Shown here: positions 1 through 8,211 of the stretch, one piece after another
Layout: every line of letters begins with the position of its first letter
Position numbering within the stretch: position 1 is the first letter of the stretch
Source: Bacteroidota bacterium
Lineage (GTDB): Bacteria > Bacteroidota > Bacteroidia > Palsa-965
Reading direction: 5' to 3'
NCBI GenBank assembly: GCA_020402865.1
Contig: JADBYT010000019.1
Span: 1-64,000, forward strand
Length of the DNA stretch: 64,000 bases
Made by a program: the position numbers and the translations under genes
The notes under the pieces: model-generated
The model's database searches: none
The model's input: only the letters and a program-made list of their open reading frames with translations
What the model was told of the DNA's origin: nothing

Positions 1-1
1 G

Positions 2-826
2 AAACGAAATCCGTTCAGGGAAGATCAGCTTTCGCGCCGCACGGTGGGCGATGTGGAGTACATAGATATAAAGCTGGATAACGGGCAGAAGATTACGCTG
101 AAAAAAGATGCGAACGGGAACTGGAAAGTGGAACGGAGCACAGGTAAACCTACTATGATGGATGCGGAGATTTTGGGTAGGGTGCCGGGGGAGAATGATA
201 ACAATCAGACAGCTAAATCAATAAATAATAAACTTGATATTAATTTAGAGAGTTCGATAGAAAATATTGATTCGTCTGATGTCACTAGGAAGTTATATAG
301 GATTGATAAGCCGGGGGAAGGGAATATTCGTGATATTAATAAATACATATCATTAGAAACAATACCAGAAAAATATAAACAAGAAAGTAATTTTGAGCAA
401 TTAGCCGAAGATCCTGACCAAGGCGGTAATATTTCCCCTAAAACTAGAGTTGAAGCAATGACAGGTATTGAGGCAATCAATATTGGTGCCATTACTCCTC
501 CAATTACAAGAGGCCCCAAAGGCATTGAATTTTATGATGGTAATGGTAATCCATGGGATGTAAAAGCACCTCCTTCTCCTTACAATAACGAATTTATATT
601 TAATCCAAAAAAATCTGGAGAATCAATACTTAATGAATTAAGAAATAAAGGAACTCCTCCTGGATATTTTAATAACTCAAAAACTAATGAACCTGTAAAA
701 AGAAGTGTAATTTTAAATTCCACATTCTTGAATATCGCTGACCATAAATCTTTATGGGAATGGCTAAATGTAAACTTGACTCAAGATGAGTTACAAAGAA
801 TTGTTGAAGTAAAAACACAACTGTAA
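2..826 (+). CDS. C-terminal part of a polymorphic toxin with a PD-(D/E)XK-like nuclease domain (5' end outside window)
   Basis: The frame is open to the left edge with no stop, so this is the tail of a longer protein; the GTG at 44 is only an internal codon. Numbered from that GTG there are 260 residues. The first 45 or so are encoded by balanced-GC DNA and the rest by strongly AT-rich DNA, as expected when a variable toxin domain is grafted on a conserved carrier. Residues 143-174 hold an E, then E162, D165 and the DVK triad at 172-174 in the context GNPWDVKAP, which fits the D...(D/E)xK core of restriction-endonuclease-fold toxins of contact-dependent and other polymorphic toxin systems. 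That family link is an inference by eye. The stop overlaps the next start (TAATG), coupling it to the putative immunity gene. Carrier type and delivery route are not visible. Confidence 0.6.
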   Translation, partial: KRNPFREDQLSRRTVGDVEYIDIKLDNGQKITLKKDANGNWKVERSTGKPTMMDAEILGRVPGENDNNQTAKSINNKLDINLESSIENIDSSDVTRKLYRIDKPGEGNIRDINKYISLETIPEKYKQESNFEQLAEDPDQGGNISPKTRVEAMTGIEAINIGAITPPITRGPKGIEFYDGNGNPWDVKAPPSPYNNEFIFNPKKSGESILNELRNKGTPPGYFNNSKTNEPVKRSVILNSTFLNIADHKSLWEWLNVNLTQDELQRIVEVKTQL

Positions 827-1320
827 TGAAACATAAAATAACACATGACCATCTCCTTCAAATTTCTCATAATATTAATTCTGGTGAAATTAATTCAGAT
901 GCTTTTTCTGAAGTGGAAATTGACTCTTTAGTAATCAATAGACTAATTATTCACACAATAGGCTTTTATAGTTCAAATATTATCGATTCAAATTTTATCA
1001 CAACAAAATTTTATGGAATTGATTTCCAAAATAGCGAATTTGCAAATAGTATTTTTCAAAATTGCGAATTTAATAAAAGTGAATTTTCTAATGTAATTTT
1101 TTCAAAATGTATATTTGCTAACTGTTCGTTTTCAAATGTAGATTTCTTTGAATGTAAATTCATCAGTTGTATTTTTGATACGTGCAATTATAATAATGCA
1201 GGAATTTCAAAATCAATATTTAATAATGTAATATTTGAGATGAATCTGAATATCGAAGGGGCTGCAATAACTGACAACACATTTAATAATTGCATTGGAA
1301 TAGCAAATAGAATATACTAA
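826..1320 (+). CDS. Pentapeptide-repeat protein, putative immunity protein of the upstream toxin
   Basis: 164 residues. From about residue 55 to 140 the chain follows the pentapeptide pattern A(N/D)FxN with F, I or L at the centre: units such as NSEFA, NSIFQ, NCEFN, KSEFS, NVIFS, KCIFA, NCSFS, NVDFF, ECKFI and SCIFD. Such repeats form a right-handed quadrilateral beta-helix; known members (Qnr, MfpA) mimic DNA. The start overlaps the toxin stop by one base and the gene shares its AT-rich composition, so the two look like one transferred cassette. Immunity by binding or DNA-like mimicry of a nuclease is an inference from position and fold; no partner interaction can be read from sequence. There is no signal peptide, which suits a cytosolic immunity protein. 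Confidence 0.7.
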   Translation: MKHKITHDHLLQISHNINSGEINSDAFSEVEIDSLVINRLIIHTIGFYSSNIIDSNFITTKFYGIDFQNSEFANSIFQNCEFNKSEFSNVIFSKCIFANCSFSNVDFFECKFISCIFDTCNYNNAGISKSIFNNVIFEMNLNIEGAAITDNTFNNCIGIANRIY

Positions 1321-1602
1321 CTGACCATCTCCAAACAACAATTTACCAACGCCGGAGGCACAGAAACAGGTCGCTACAAAGTAAGCCGCACCACTGACAG
1401 TAACGGAAATACCACCTATACGCGCACCAACCTGCAAACGGGGCAGGAAGAAGTGATCGCAGAAAGCGCTTTCAAACAGGGCCGCCGTAAAAGCTACATT
1501 CAAACCGATCCGCCCAATCAGGCTTCTCACCTCGATGCACCCGAAATTGAACGTAATATTGTAGCCAAAGCCACCACGCCCGACGGCCACACTGTACCGT
1601 GA
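1321..1602 (+). pseudogene. Orphan in-frame remnant, probably displaced C-terminal part of the toxin gene
   Basis: Directly after the TAA of the pentapeptide gene, and in the same frame, 93 sense codons run to a TGA at 1600-1602 without any ATG. Composition jumps back to the balanced GC of the flanking genome. The translated piece has a D-x-NGN followed by R segment resembling the one near residues 22-31 of the upstream toxin fragment, so it may be the carrier's original downstream part or an orphan toxin tail left when the AT-rich cassette inserted. It has no start codon of its own and is probably untranslated. The similarity is short and only seen by eye. Confidence 0.5.
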
Positions 1603-1639
1603 ATGCGAGGTTGACTATTTGCAATAATAACTTCACAAG

Positions 1640-2761
1640 CTAAGAGCTCACTTCACTCGCACCAACCTTTTGCCCAATTCTAAGCAACGGCCTCTCCATT
1701 ACCCGATAACTCAATACAGCTGCGCCAAGTGTAATTAAAAATACCACCAGAAGTTCAAACACAAATACACCCGTACCAATTGTTTCCCACCCCAATTTCA
1801 CATTCAGCTTTTGAATAAGCATGATCACAAACAAGTGGTAACAATACACCCCATAAGTAACAACCCCGAACCGGCTCAGCAAGCGGGCTGATGAAAACCG
1901 GAACCGGCCTTCCGCAACCAACACCTGATCTTCAATCAGAAACACAAAACCGAGTGCGAGCAGGGTGCGCCCGAACACGGCAAACTCAGGCGCATGAAGC
2001 AGGGGCTGATGCAACGCCACTACTACAGCCAGAAACAAATAGTTTGCGCCTCGCCACACGGGTGTAAGTGTGCGCGGACGATACATTGTGCTCCACGCCA
2101 GCAAACTGCCCATGGCCAGATCGCCCATTACGCTTAGGGTGTGGAAGGTGATTACATCGGTGCTGCCTGCATTGCAGTAACGGAATACAACTGAGCCGGC
2201 CACAGCCAGCAGAGGAACCAGCGGAAACCAGTTGCGGTTTACAAGCAGCACCACTAACGGCCAGAGCAGATAGAATTGTTCTTCCACCGCAATTGACCAC
2301 AGCACGCCCAAACTATCGTTGCCGAAGCCGGTGAAGCCGGTAAGTAAACGATCGAAATTGTTGGCGAAGAGGATGTACCACGGTAAATGCTGTGTGGTGG
2401 TGCTGCTGCTGAATGTACCTGTGAGCAGCGGTACCACAAAAAAGCCGGCGGCCACCACCACAAAGAAAACAGGCCAGATGCGCAGCACACGGCGCAAATA
2501 AAAATGCTTTAAGCTGATGGTTCCGCTTTGCTCTTTTTCATGTAAAAGCAGGCGCGAAATAAGAAAACCACTCAGCACAAAAAACAAACACACACCGGTA
2601 GTGCCGAGGCCGTTGATGAAATGGGTGTAAAGCCAGCTTTCGGCCGGGTGCATGCTGCTGCGGTTGTTGAGGTAGTCCCAGCCATGCGCCGCAAACACCA
2701 TGAGGCAGGCCACACTGCGTATGCCGTTGAGATTGGGAAACCACGGGCGTTGAGCGTTCAT
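1640..2761 (-). CDS. Acyltransferase 3 family membrane protein (OafA/YrhL type)
   Basis: 373 residues with about ten hydrophobic segments. It transfers acyl (usually acetyl) groups to extracytoplasmic sugars of surface polysaccharides. Family marks: NGIRSVACLMVFAAH with His26 in the first helix, FFVLSGFLISRLL at 60-72, RRVLRIWP around 90-97 and SIAVEEQFYLLWP at 156-168. The start overlaps the stop of the upstream glycosyltransferase-like gene by four bases (ATGA), so it is the last gene of the minus-strand polysaccharide cluster. It probably O-acetylates the exported glycan. The substrate is not predictable. Confidence 0.9.
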   Translation of the reverse strand: MNAQRPWFPNLNGIRSVACLMVFAAHGWDYLNNRSSMHPAESWLYTHFINGLGTTGVCLFFVLSGFLISRLLLHEKEQSGTISLKHFYLRRVLRIWPVFFVVVAAGFFVVPLLTGTFSSSTTTQHLPWYILFANNFDRLLTGFTGFGNDSLGVLWSIAVEEQFYLLWPLVVLLVNRNWFPLVPLLAVAGSVVFRYCNAGSTDVITFHTLSVMGDLAMGSLLAWSTMYRPRTLTPVWRGANYLFLAVVVALHQPLLHAPEFAVFGRTLLALGFVFLIEDQVLVAEGRFRFSSARLLSRFGVVTYGVYCYHLFVIMLIQKLNVKLGWETIGTGVFVFELLVVFLITLGAAVLSYRVMERPLLRIGQKVGASEVSS

Positions 2762-3585
2762 GCGCGGCGGCGGAATTTATTGCGGATAAAATCCATGTAC
2801 GGCCGCAGTGCAAAAGGCATGGCGTGGTACATGCGCCGCCGCAAATACTGCCAGCGCGTTTCTACCGGCCGTGCAGTCGTGTCAAGTGTAATGCCATCGC
2901 GGCGGGCAAGCTGCACGGCATCATACATCCATTTACCTTTTGTGACAGCCGTGCAGAGATACTGCACCGGGCCATGTACATAATTCAGCTTCGGATTTTC
3001 TGCAAGCCCGAGAAATGCCGGCGTCATTGCCGCACTCCGCGCTGAGGCATTATGCTCAAACTCCCACGGATTTTCAGTGCCGCTGAGCATGGTCAGAAAA
3101 CCTTCGCGGTTCCAGAGTCCGGCCTGAAGATTTACGCGGTAAGGCGCACCAGGGCGTGTTTTTCCGCACCACGGTGCATGCGCAAGTGTATCGTAGGCAT
3201 AGTCGCTGAAATGATCGGCCGGGAAACAGGCTATGCGCATAAACACCGCCGCCTCATTTTCAAGCAGCGAAATACATTGCTGCAATTTTTCTTCATCGGC
3301 CGGGCCGTTCAGAAAATAATCCTCGAGCAGCAGAATAATATTATGCTCCTGCATCTGTTCCAGAATAGCGCGAGTATCTTCCGTCCAGCTTCGCGCAGGG
3401 CCTGATTTAAGCACGGTTACACCTTCCCGCACAAACTCTTTTTCATTTACACCGAGGTAAATTTTGTACGGACAATTCTTCCAGTACCGCTCAAAAAAAT
3501 CGAAAAACGGCGGCCACACGTCGGCATACTTGTCGCACGAGAGTACAAGTATGGCGGTGTTCGGATATGTATTCGCCGTGTTCAT
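2758..3585 (-). CDS. Putative glycosyltransferase-like protein of the polysaccharide cluster
   Basis: 275 residues from the Met beginning MNTANTYPN. An in-frame extension of 22 codons exists but overlaps the preceding gene's tail and reads unlike a protein start; the chosen ATG lies four bases after that gene's stop. The N-terminus, ILVLSCDKYADVWPPFF, has the hydrophobic strand and CDKY motif of a small Bacteroidota family annotated as glycosyltransferase-like. An LLLEDYF segment near residue 110 could carry acidic metal-binding residues. There is no signal peptide or membrane helix, so it is cytoplasmic. Function is inferred from the neighbours. Confidence 0.6.
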   Translation of the reverse strand: MNTANTYPNTAILVLSCDKYADVWPPFFDFFERYWKNCPYKIYLGVNEKEFVREGVTVLKSGPARSWTEDTRAILEQMQEHNIILLLEDYFLNGPADEEKLQQCISLLENEAAVFMRIACFPADHFSDYAYDTLAHAPWCGKTRPGAPYRVNLQAGLWNREGFLTMLSGTENPWEFEHNASARSAAMTPAFLGLAENPKLNYVHGPVQYLCTAVTKGKWMYDAVQLARRDGITLDTTARPVETRWQYLRRRMYHAMPFALRPYMDFIRNKFRRRA

Positions 3586-3589
3586 CGCA

Positions 3590-4492
3590 TTATTTCTTAA
3601 GCATAAGTCGCCGGTACACACCGAGGTAACGGCGGCGCGCAGTGGCCTCAAGCCGGAAGAAGTTAACCTTTTTCAAACTACGTTTCGCTTCTGTCCACGC
3701 GCGTTTAAGCATGAGTTCATCGGCACGCCAGAGCCAGTAGTAGTTTTCGCTTGCGGCAATAAGTTCGCGCTGGGGACCGGTGTAATTTTTCAGGTTGCTG
3801 TAGAGCGTGGTGTAAAGTGCATCAATTTCGCGCCGGAAACCGTTTTCGCCCTGACTCAATGTTTTCGACATGTCGTGCAGGCGGAAAGCGGTGAGGTGAA
3901 AATCGGTTTGCACCACATTTTGCTGGCCGTGCGCCACAAGGTAACGCATCCATAAGTCGAGATCCATACACATGTGCAGGCTTTCGTTGCAGAAATTATC
4001 CGGTTCCCACACATCGCGGCGATAGTACATGGAAGGCTGATTGATTTGCCCGTAACCAAGTGTAATTTCCGGTTGTGCAAACAGCACCGGGCCCGAATAA
4101 CGCTGCGTGCCCTGTGTATTGAAAATGCGTGTGCTGCCGCAGAACAAACTGGCCTGCGGATTTTTATCCACCAGTTCAGCAAGGTGAAACAACGCGCCCG
4201 GCTCCATTAAATCATCGCTGTTAAGCCAGTTGAAAAGATAGCCGGTGGCGCGGTCGAATCCTTTGTTGATAGCGTGCGACTGGCCGCGGTCTTTTTCGCT
4301 TTCCCAGTAGGTGATGAGATGTTCGTAACGGCGGATCACATTCACCGTATCGTCTTTGCTGCCACCATCGAATACAAATAATTCGAGATCGGGATATTGC
4401 TGCTGTGCAATAGATTCGAGCGTTTCGCCAATGTATGCGCCCTGGTTGTAGGACGGAATCACAATACTTATGCGGGGCAGCGACATACTCAT
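3590..4492 (-). CDS. Glycosyltransferase family 2
   Basis: 300 residues with a GT-A fold. RISIVIPSYNQGAYI at 7-21 is the nucleotide-sugar binding strand, DGGSKDDT at 42-49 the conserved acidic loop, EKDRGQSHAINKGF at 66-79 the family-typical helix, and NSDDL at 91-95 the DxD-like metal site. It adds a sugar to the growing surface polysaccharide on the cytoplasmic side. The start at 4492 is supported by the four-base ATGA overlap with the upstream FkbM gene; a second Met two codons later is possible. Donor and acceptor are unknown. Confidence 0.92.
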   Translation of the reverse strand: MSMSLPRISIVIPSYNQGAYIGETLESIAQQQYPDLELFVFDGGSKDDTVNVIRRYEHLITYWESEKDRGQSHAINKGFDRATGYLFNWLNSDDLMEPGALFHLAELVDKNPQASLFCGSTRIFNTQGTQRYSGPVLFAQPEITLGYGQINQPSMYYRRDVWEPDNFCNESLHMCMDLDLWMRYLVAHGQQNVVQTDFHLTAFRLHDMSKTLSQGENGFRREIDALYTTLYSNLKNYTGPQRELIAASENYYWLWRADELMLKRAWTEAKRSLKKVNFFRLEATARRRYLGVYRRLMLKK

Positions 4493-5325
4493 GCGGGTAG
4501 TGCAACGAGGTTTTTGTGTGCGAATGAGAAATCATACACCGGTACAAGCTGCCGGGTTACGGCATTGTATTCATGCAGTGTATAGCCATGGCTGATTACT
4601 TCATCGGCCAGTGCGCGGCAGCTTGCACCGGCTGCTTCGAGGTTTGAAGCTGTAAATTCAATAAGCATCACCGGCTTCCATTCGCGCAGTGTTTTTTCGG
4701 CACCGCGCAGCACATGTATTTCCCAGCCTTCCACATCAATTTTCATCAGTGTGGGTGGCGGAAGATCAAGTGCATCCTGCTCCAGCAGGTCGTCGAGTTT
4801 GGCGGTAAGGATGGTTTCGCTTTTCACGCCCTCAGCCGGAACAAGTGAATTCCAGGCATCACGTCCCGGGCCGGTCAGATAAATTTTCTGCTCGCCGTTC
4901 TGGTCGGATAAGGCTAAACGTAAATGCTGAATATTTTCGAGCTGCGGATTGAGTGAAATATTTTGCAGCAGTTTATCGTATGTGCTTTGCACGGGCTCAA
5001 ACGCCACCACTTCGCCGGTGTGACGAAGTTTTTGAGCGGCCAGAAGGCTCATCAGTCCGATGTTAGCACCAATGTCGTAAAACAAGGTGTCGTAATTTTC
5101 ATCGAGATAAGCCGTAAGCCATTCGCGTTCGGCCCATTCAAACGAGCCGTTGTAGATGGCGGCAGAAAGCTCGTTGCCGGTTTCTACCTGCATGCTTAAA
5201 CCTTTGGCGGGTGAGAGTTTCACCATGCGCCCGTCTTGCGGAAGCCGTTTCCATGCAGCCTGCTTTTTTCGCACACCGCGCCAGAAAATCCGTTGCCGGA
5301 TTGAAAAAAGAATCCGGTTAATCAT
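4489..5325 (-). CDS. FkbM family SAM-dependent methyltransferase (second copy)
   Basis: 278 residues from the Met beginning MINRILFSI, which overlaps the upstream gene's stop by eight bases. Upstream in-frame Mets (5367, 5391) lie deep inside the preceding gene. FYDIGANIGLMSLLAA near residues 82-97 is the SAM-binding motif I, VVAFEPVQSTYDKL the acidic-loop region, and KIDVEGWEIHVLRGA the FkbM signature in the C-terminal third. FkbM enzymes O-methylate sugars in many Bacteroidota surface-glycan clusters. It is distinct in sequence from its neighbour at 5318, so the two probably methylate different positions or residues. Confidence 0.88.
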   Translation of the reverse strand: MINRILFSIRQRIFWRGVRKKQAAWKRLPQDGRMVKLSPAKGLSMQVETGNELSAAIYNGSFEWAEREWLTAYLDENYDTLFYDIGANIGLMSLLAAQKLRHTGEVVAFEPVQSTYDKLLQNISLNPQLENIQHLRLALSDQNGEQKIYLTGPGRDAWNSLVPAEGVKSETILTAKLDDLLEQDALDLPPPTLMKIDVEGWEIHVLRGAEKTLREWKPVMLIEFTASNLEAAGASCRALADEVISHGYTLHEYNAVTRQLVPVYDFSFAHKNLVALPA

Positions 5326-6025
5326 GCGCAATACGTTCAAATAAACAATCGGCCTGAAGAAGCTCATTTTGCTTGTTACGGTATCCCTCAAGCAAACTGA
5401 TGAGCCTGAAACCGCTGTCGTTCATGTAGCGGTACACCTCATCAAATGTGGCGCTTCCTTTGTAAAGTGGTTTAAACGATACTTCTATCCAGAGGAAAGA
5501 AGTACGCTTTAATACGTGTTGAGCGCCTTTAAGCACAAGCAATTCAGCGCCCTGCACATCCATTTTCAGAAAGTCGATTTGGCGTGTATCGTTTGCCAGC
5601 AGTTCATCGAGCGGCACAGCGGTGTGAGTAGTTACCTCGGCCACGGAAGTATCAAGATGTCCGCCCAGCATCTTTTCGTCGATGCGCAACATGGAAGAGG
5701 TTGCACTTTCAGCCTGACGGTAAAATTCTACTTCGCGGCGCGTATCACTGAGTACGGTATCAAATATTTTAATGGAAGAATCATTGCCGTATTTCTGCCG
5801 GAGTTCATTCACCAGCGCGGGCTGCGGTTCAATGAGCACAGCCGAGGCAATGTTAACCTCGTCTTTCACCGTTTCAAAAAAGTAACCGTGAAAAGCGCCC
5901 ACATCCACATAATGCAGTGCTTTTTGTTTGGGCAGATAATTGAACAATGCCTTGCGATGGGCAATGTCGCCAAACTTCCCGCTGTGCAGCAAACGGTTCA
6001 GTATTTTATAAATCAGTCGCCGCAT
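5318..6025 (-). CDS. FkbM family SAM-dependent methyltransferase (first copy)
   Basis: 235 residues. YVDVGAFHGYF at 39-49 is the SAM-binding glycine loop, VLIEPQPALVNEL follows at about 63-75, and DFLKMDVQGAELLVLKGA at 151-168 is the FkbM signature. Likely an O-methyltransferase acting on the exported polysaccharide. The start is coupled to the stop of the ABC ATPase gene (TGATG, one shared base) and the end overlaps the second FkbM gene, so all are in one transcription unit. Confidence 0.88.
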   Translation of the reverse strand: MRRLIYKILNRLLHSGKFGDIAHRKALFNYLPKQKALHYVDVGAFHGYFFETVKDEVNIASAVLIEPQPALVNELRQKYGNDSSIKIFDTVLSDTRREVEFYRQAESATSSMLRIDEKMLGGHLDTSVAEVTTHTAVPLDELLANDTRQIDFLKMDVQGAELLVLKGAQHVLKRTSFLWIEVSFKPLYKGSATFDEVYRYMNDSGFRLISLLEGYRNKQNELLQADCLFERIAHD

Positions 6026-7233
6026 CAGTTAAACGAGTTGAGTGTTACCGGGAGGTGATAATACCCGTAGTTCCATTCCTGCAGCAGAATTTCATCGCCG
6101 CTGTTGGCCGGGTTCAGGCAATTTTCAATATAAAAAGCCATATCGGCGCGGTCGTAATATTCTTTATGCGGCACGGTTAAATCGGCACTAAGCGCGTAGA
6201 GGCCGTTGGCCATGCGGCTCATGTCGATACTTACTTCCACCGTGTTGACGCCGTTTTGCAGCGCAAGCTGATTGTTTCGTGCAAGTGTACCCAACGATCC
6301 GAATGCCGCTGGTGTGCCCTGGTACGATTGCAGGCGGATATCAAGCGCAGCGGTGCAGGCTTTATCGGTGTGAATGGTAAATTTTACCACAGCCGCTTCG
6401 CCGTTGGGGCCGGGCGGTTTCAGCAAATCAATGCGGGTGAAGCCGGTGGGCTTTTGCAGTGCGCGGTTGGGTTCGTAGCTGCTTGCGCTGCCTAAGTTTT
6501 CGTTCAGGTAGCCGGCAATTACATCAGCCGTTTTGCCCATGCTTTTTACCTTACCGCCCGAAAGCAGAATGGTTTTGCTGCAGAGCGATTGCACGGCGGC
6601 CATGTTGTGGCTTACAAATAATATCGTGCGTCCGCTCCGGCTTATGTCATCCATTTTGCCGAGGCATTTTTGCTGAAATTCGGCATCACCCACGGCAAGC
6701 ACTTCGTCAATCACAATAATTTCTGGCTCCAGAAAAGCGGCTACTGCAAAGGCAAGGCGCAGCTGCATGCCGCTCGAAAAATGCTTGAGCGGCGTATCGG
6801 CAAATTTTCCGGTGCCGGAGAAATCGATGATATCGTCAAAATTGCGGTTAATCTCCGCGCGTGTCATGCCCAGAATAGCCCCGTTGAGGTACACGTTTTC
6901 GCGGCCGGTGAGTTCGGGGTGAAAGCCGGTGCCCACTTCAAGCAAACAGGCAATGCGTCCGCGCACACGCACAGTGCCCGAATCGGGCGGAGTAATTTTG
7001 GAAAGAATTTTCAGCAGGGTTGATTTACCTGCGCCGTTTTTGCCGATAATGCCCACCGCTTCACCGCGCTGTACGTCGAAGCTCACGTCGCTCAGCGCAT
7101 GAAACATTTCGCTGGTTTGGTCGCTGCGCTTAAACATACCGGCCAGCGAGTCGCGCAGGCTCAGGTAAGGTTGCTGCCGGTGCATCAGCCTGAACGATTT
7201 CGATATGCGGTTTACTTCAAGCGCAGGTTTCAT
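6025..7233 (-). CDS. Wzt/TagH-type ABC transporter ATP-binding protein with C-terminal glycan-binding domain
   Basis: 402 residues from the Met beginning MKPALEVNR; a longer reading adds 18 codons inside the permease gene and is rejected, since TGATG coupling to the permease stop fixes the start. Walker A GKNGAGKST at 64-72, signature HFSSGMQLRL at 151-160, Walker B IIVIDEVLAVGD at 172-183 and switch His209. The NBD ends near 240. The remaining ~150 residues resemble the jelly-roll extension of Wzt proteins, which recognises the chain terminus of the polysaccharide before export. Together with the permease it forms the O-antigen/teichoic-acid type exporter of the inner membrane. Terminal methylation is a known export signal in this family, which suits the two methyltransferase genes beside it. 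Confidence 0.93.
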   Translation of the reverse strand: MKPALEVNRISKSFRLMHRQQPYLSLRDSLAGMFKRSDQTSEMFHALSDVSFDVQRGEAVGIIGKNGAGKSTLLKILSKITPPDSGTVRVRGRIACLLEVGTGFHPELTGRENVYLNGAILGMTRAEINRNFDDIIDFSGTGKFADTPLKHFSSGMQLRLAFAVAAFLEPEIIVIDEVLAVGDAEFQQKCLGKMDDISRSGRTILFVSHNMAAVQSLCSKTILLSGGKVKSMGKTADVIAGYLNENLGSASSYEPNRALQKPTGFTRIDLLKPPGPNGEAAVVKFTIHTDKACTAALDIRLQSYQGTPAAFGSLGTLARNNQLALQNGVNTVEVSIDMSRMANGLYALSADLTVPHKEYYDRADMAFYIENCLNPANSGDEILLQEWNYGYYHLPVTLNSFN

Positions 7234-8066
7234 CAGGCTAAATCGGCAAAGTAGGTTTCGGTTTTGCGAAAGTAATACACACCGCAAAGCAGCAGCAGCA
7301 AAGCCGCACCGCCACTAATGGCCAGGTGCACGGCATCAACCGCCTGCCCGTTAAACATGGCCCTGAACAGCGATACCGCTCCGCTCATCGGATTAAGCAT
7401 GAGTAATTGCTGAATCCATTTCTGCTCCACAAAACCGGCCGGATAAATTACCGGTGTGGCAAACAGAAGTATCTGAATCAGAAACGGAAGTACGTAACGA
7501 AAATCACGGTATTTGAGTGTGAGCGCCGAAAGCAGACACCCCGCACCAATTGTGGTGATGAGAATAAGCAGCAGCGAAAGCGGCACATACCACAAGGCCT
7601 GCCAGCCAGGAGCCACGCCGTATAGCAACAGCACCAATACAAATACGGGCAAGGCCATAAGCAAATCAAACAACGCCACCAGCACCGCCGAAACGGGCAG
7701 AATAAGACGCGGAAAATAAATCTTCTTTATCATGTGCGCATTGGCCACCATACTGTTGCCCGCATTTGAAAGCCCCGACGAAAAAAGCATCCACGGCAAT
7801 AAGCCCGAAAGCACAAACACCGGATAGGGAATATTACCGGCGGTTTGGCTTACTGCTTTTGAGAAAAACAAGGTAAACAACCCCATCATCAGCAAAGGTT
7901 GCAGGATCGTCCACGCAAAGCCAAGTACGGTCTGTTTGTATTTTACTTTTATATCGCGCCAGGTAAAAAAGTAAAAGAGTTCACGGTATTGCACCAGTTC
8001 GGCAATACCCGGTGTGAACGAGGTTCGGGGCTTAATTTCGTATTCGGCTGGCTCTTCCATCAGCAT
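7233..8066 (-). CDS. Wzm/TagG-type polysaccharide ABC transporter permease
   Basis: 277 residues, ABC-2 family with about six membrane helices. FFTWRDIKVKYKQTVLG at about 33-49 is the conserved cytoplasmic segment before helix 1, ILQPLLMM lies in helix 1, and the tail FRKTETYFADLA is typical of the family. It forms the inner-membrane channel for a lipid-linked polysaccharide, powered by the ATPase encoded next. Two candidate starts lie two codons apart (8066 and 8060). A 145-base gap separates it from the sulfotransferase upstream, so a separate promoter is possible there. Confidence 0.93.
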   Translation of the reverse strand: MLMEEPAEYEIKPRTSFTPGIAELVQYRELFYFFTWRDIKVKYKQTVLGFAWTILQPLLMMGLFTLFFSKAVSQTAGNIPYPVFVLSGLLPWMLFSSGLSNAGNSMVANAHMIKKIYFPRLILPVSAVLVALFDLLMALPVFVLVLLLYGVAPGWQALWYVPLSLLLILITTIGAGCLLSALTLKYRDFRYVLPFLIQILLFATPVIYPAGFVEQKWIQQLLMLNPMSGAVSLFRAMFNGQAVDAVHLAISGGAALLLLLCGVYYFRKTETYFADLA

Positions 8067-8211
8067 CCTGGGCCATTCGGAGTAGGTGTTTCCGACGATG
8101 AAGATAATACAATCACGTGGTATAAAATTGTTTTTTTCATTAAACGAAACGAAGCGAAGGAGGATTCGGATAAGCGGATAAAACCAATAGCGAATACCGG
8201 CTTCAGGCCGA
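8067..8211. other. Intergenic spacer inside the polysaccharide cluster
   Basis: 145 bases between the sulfotransferase stop and the permease start. It holds no gene and no clear -7 element. The minus-strand cluster could be cotranscribed through it or restart here. Confidence 0.4.

Noticed and set aside
826-1320. Repeated short pattern suggesting a CRISPR-like array
   Set aside because: The periodicity is 15 bases within a coding frame and encodes pentapeptide repeats; no conserved repeat/spacer structure. No CRISPR array is seen anywhere.
1213-1590. 125-codon minus-strand frame over the remnant
   Set aside because: Spans a sharp composition change and has no signal or motif; the plus-strand frame explains the region better.
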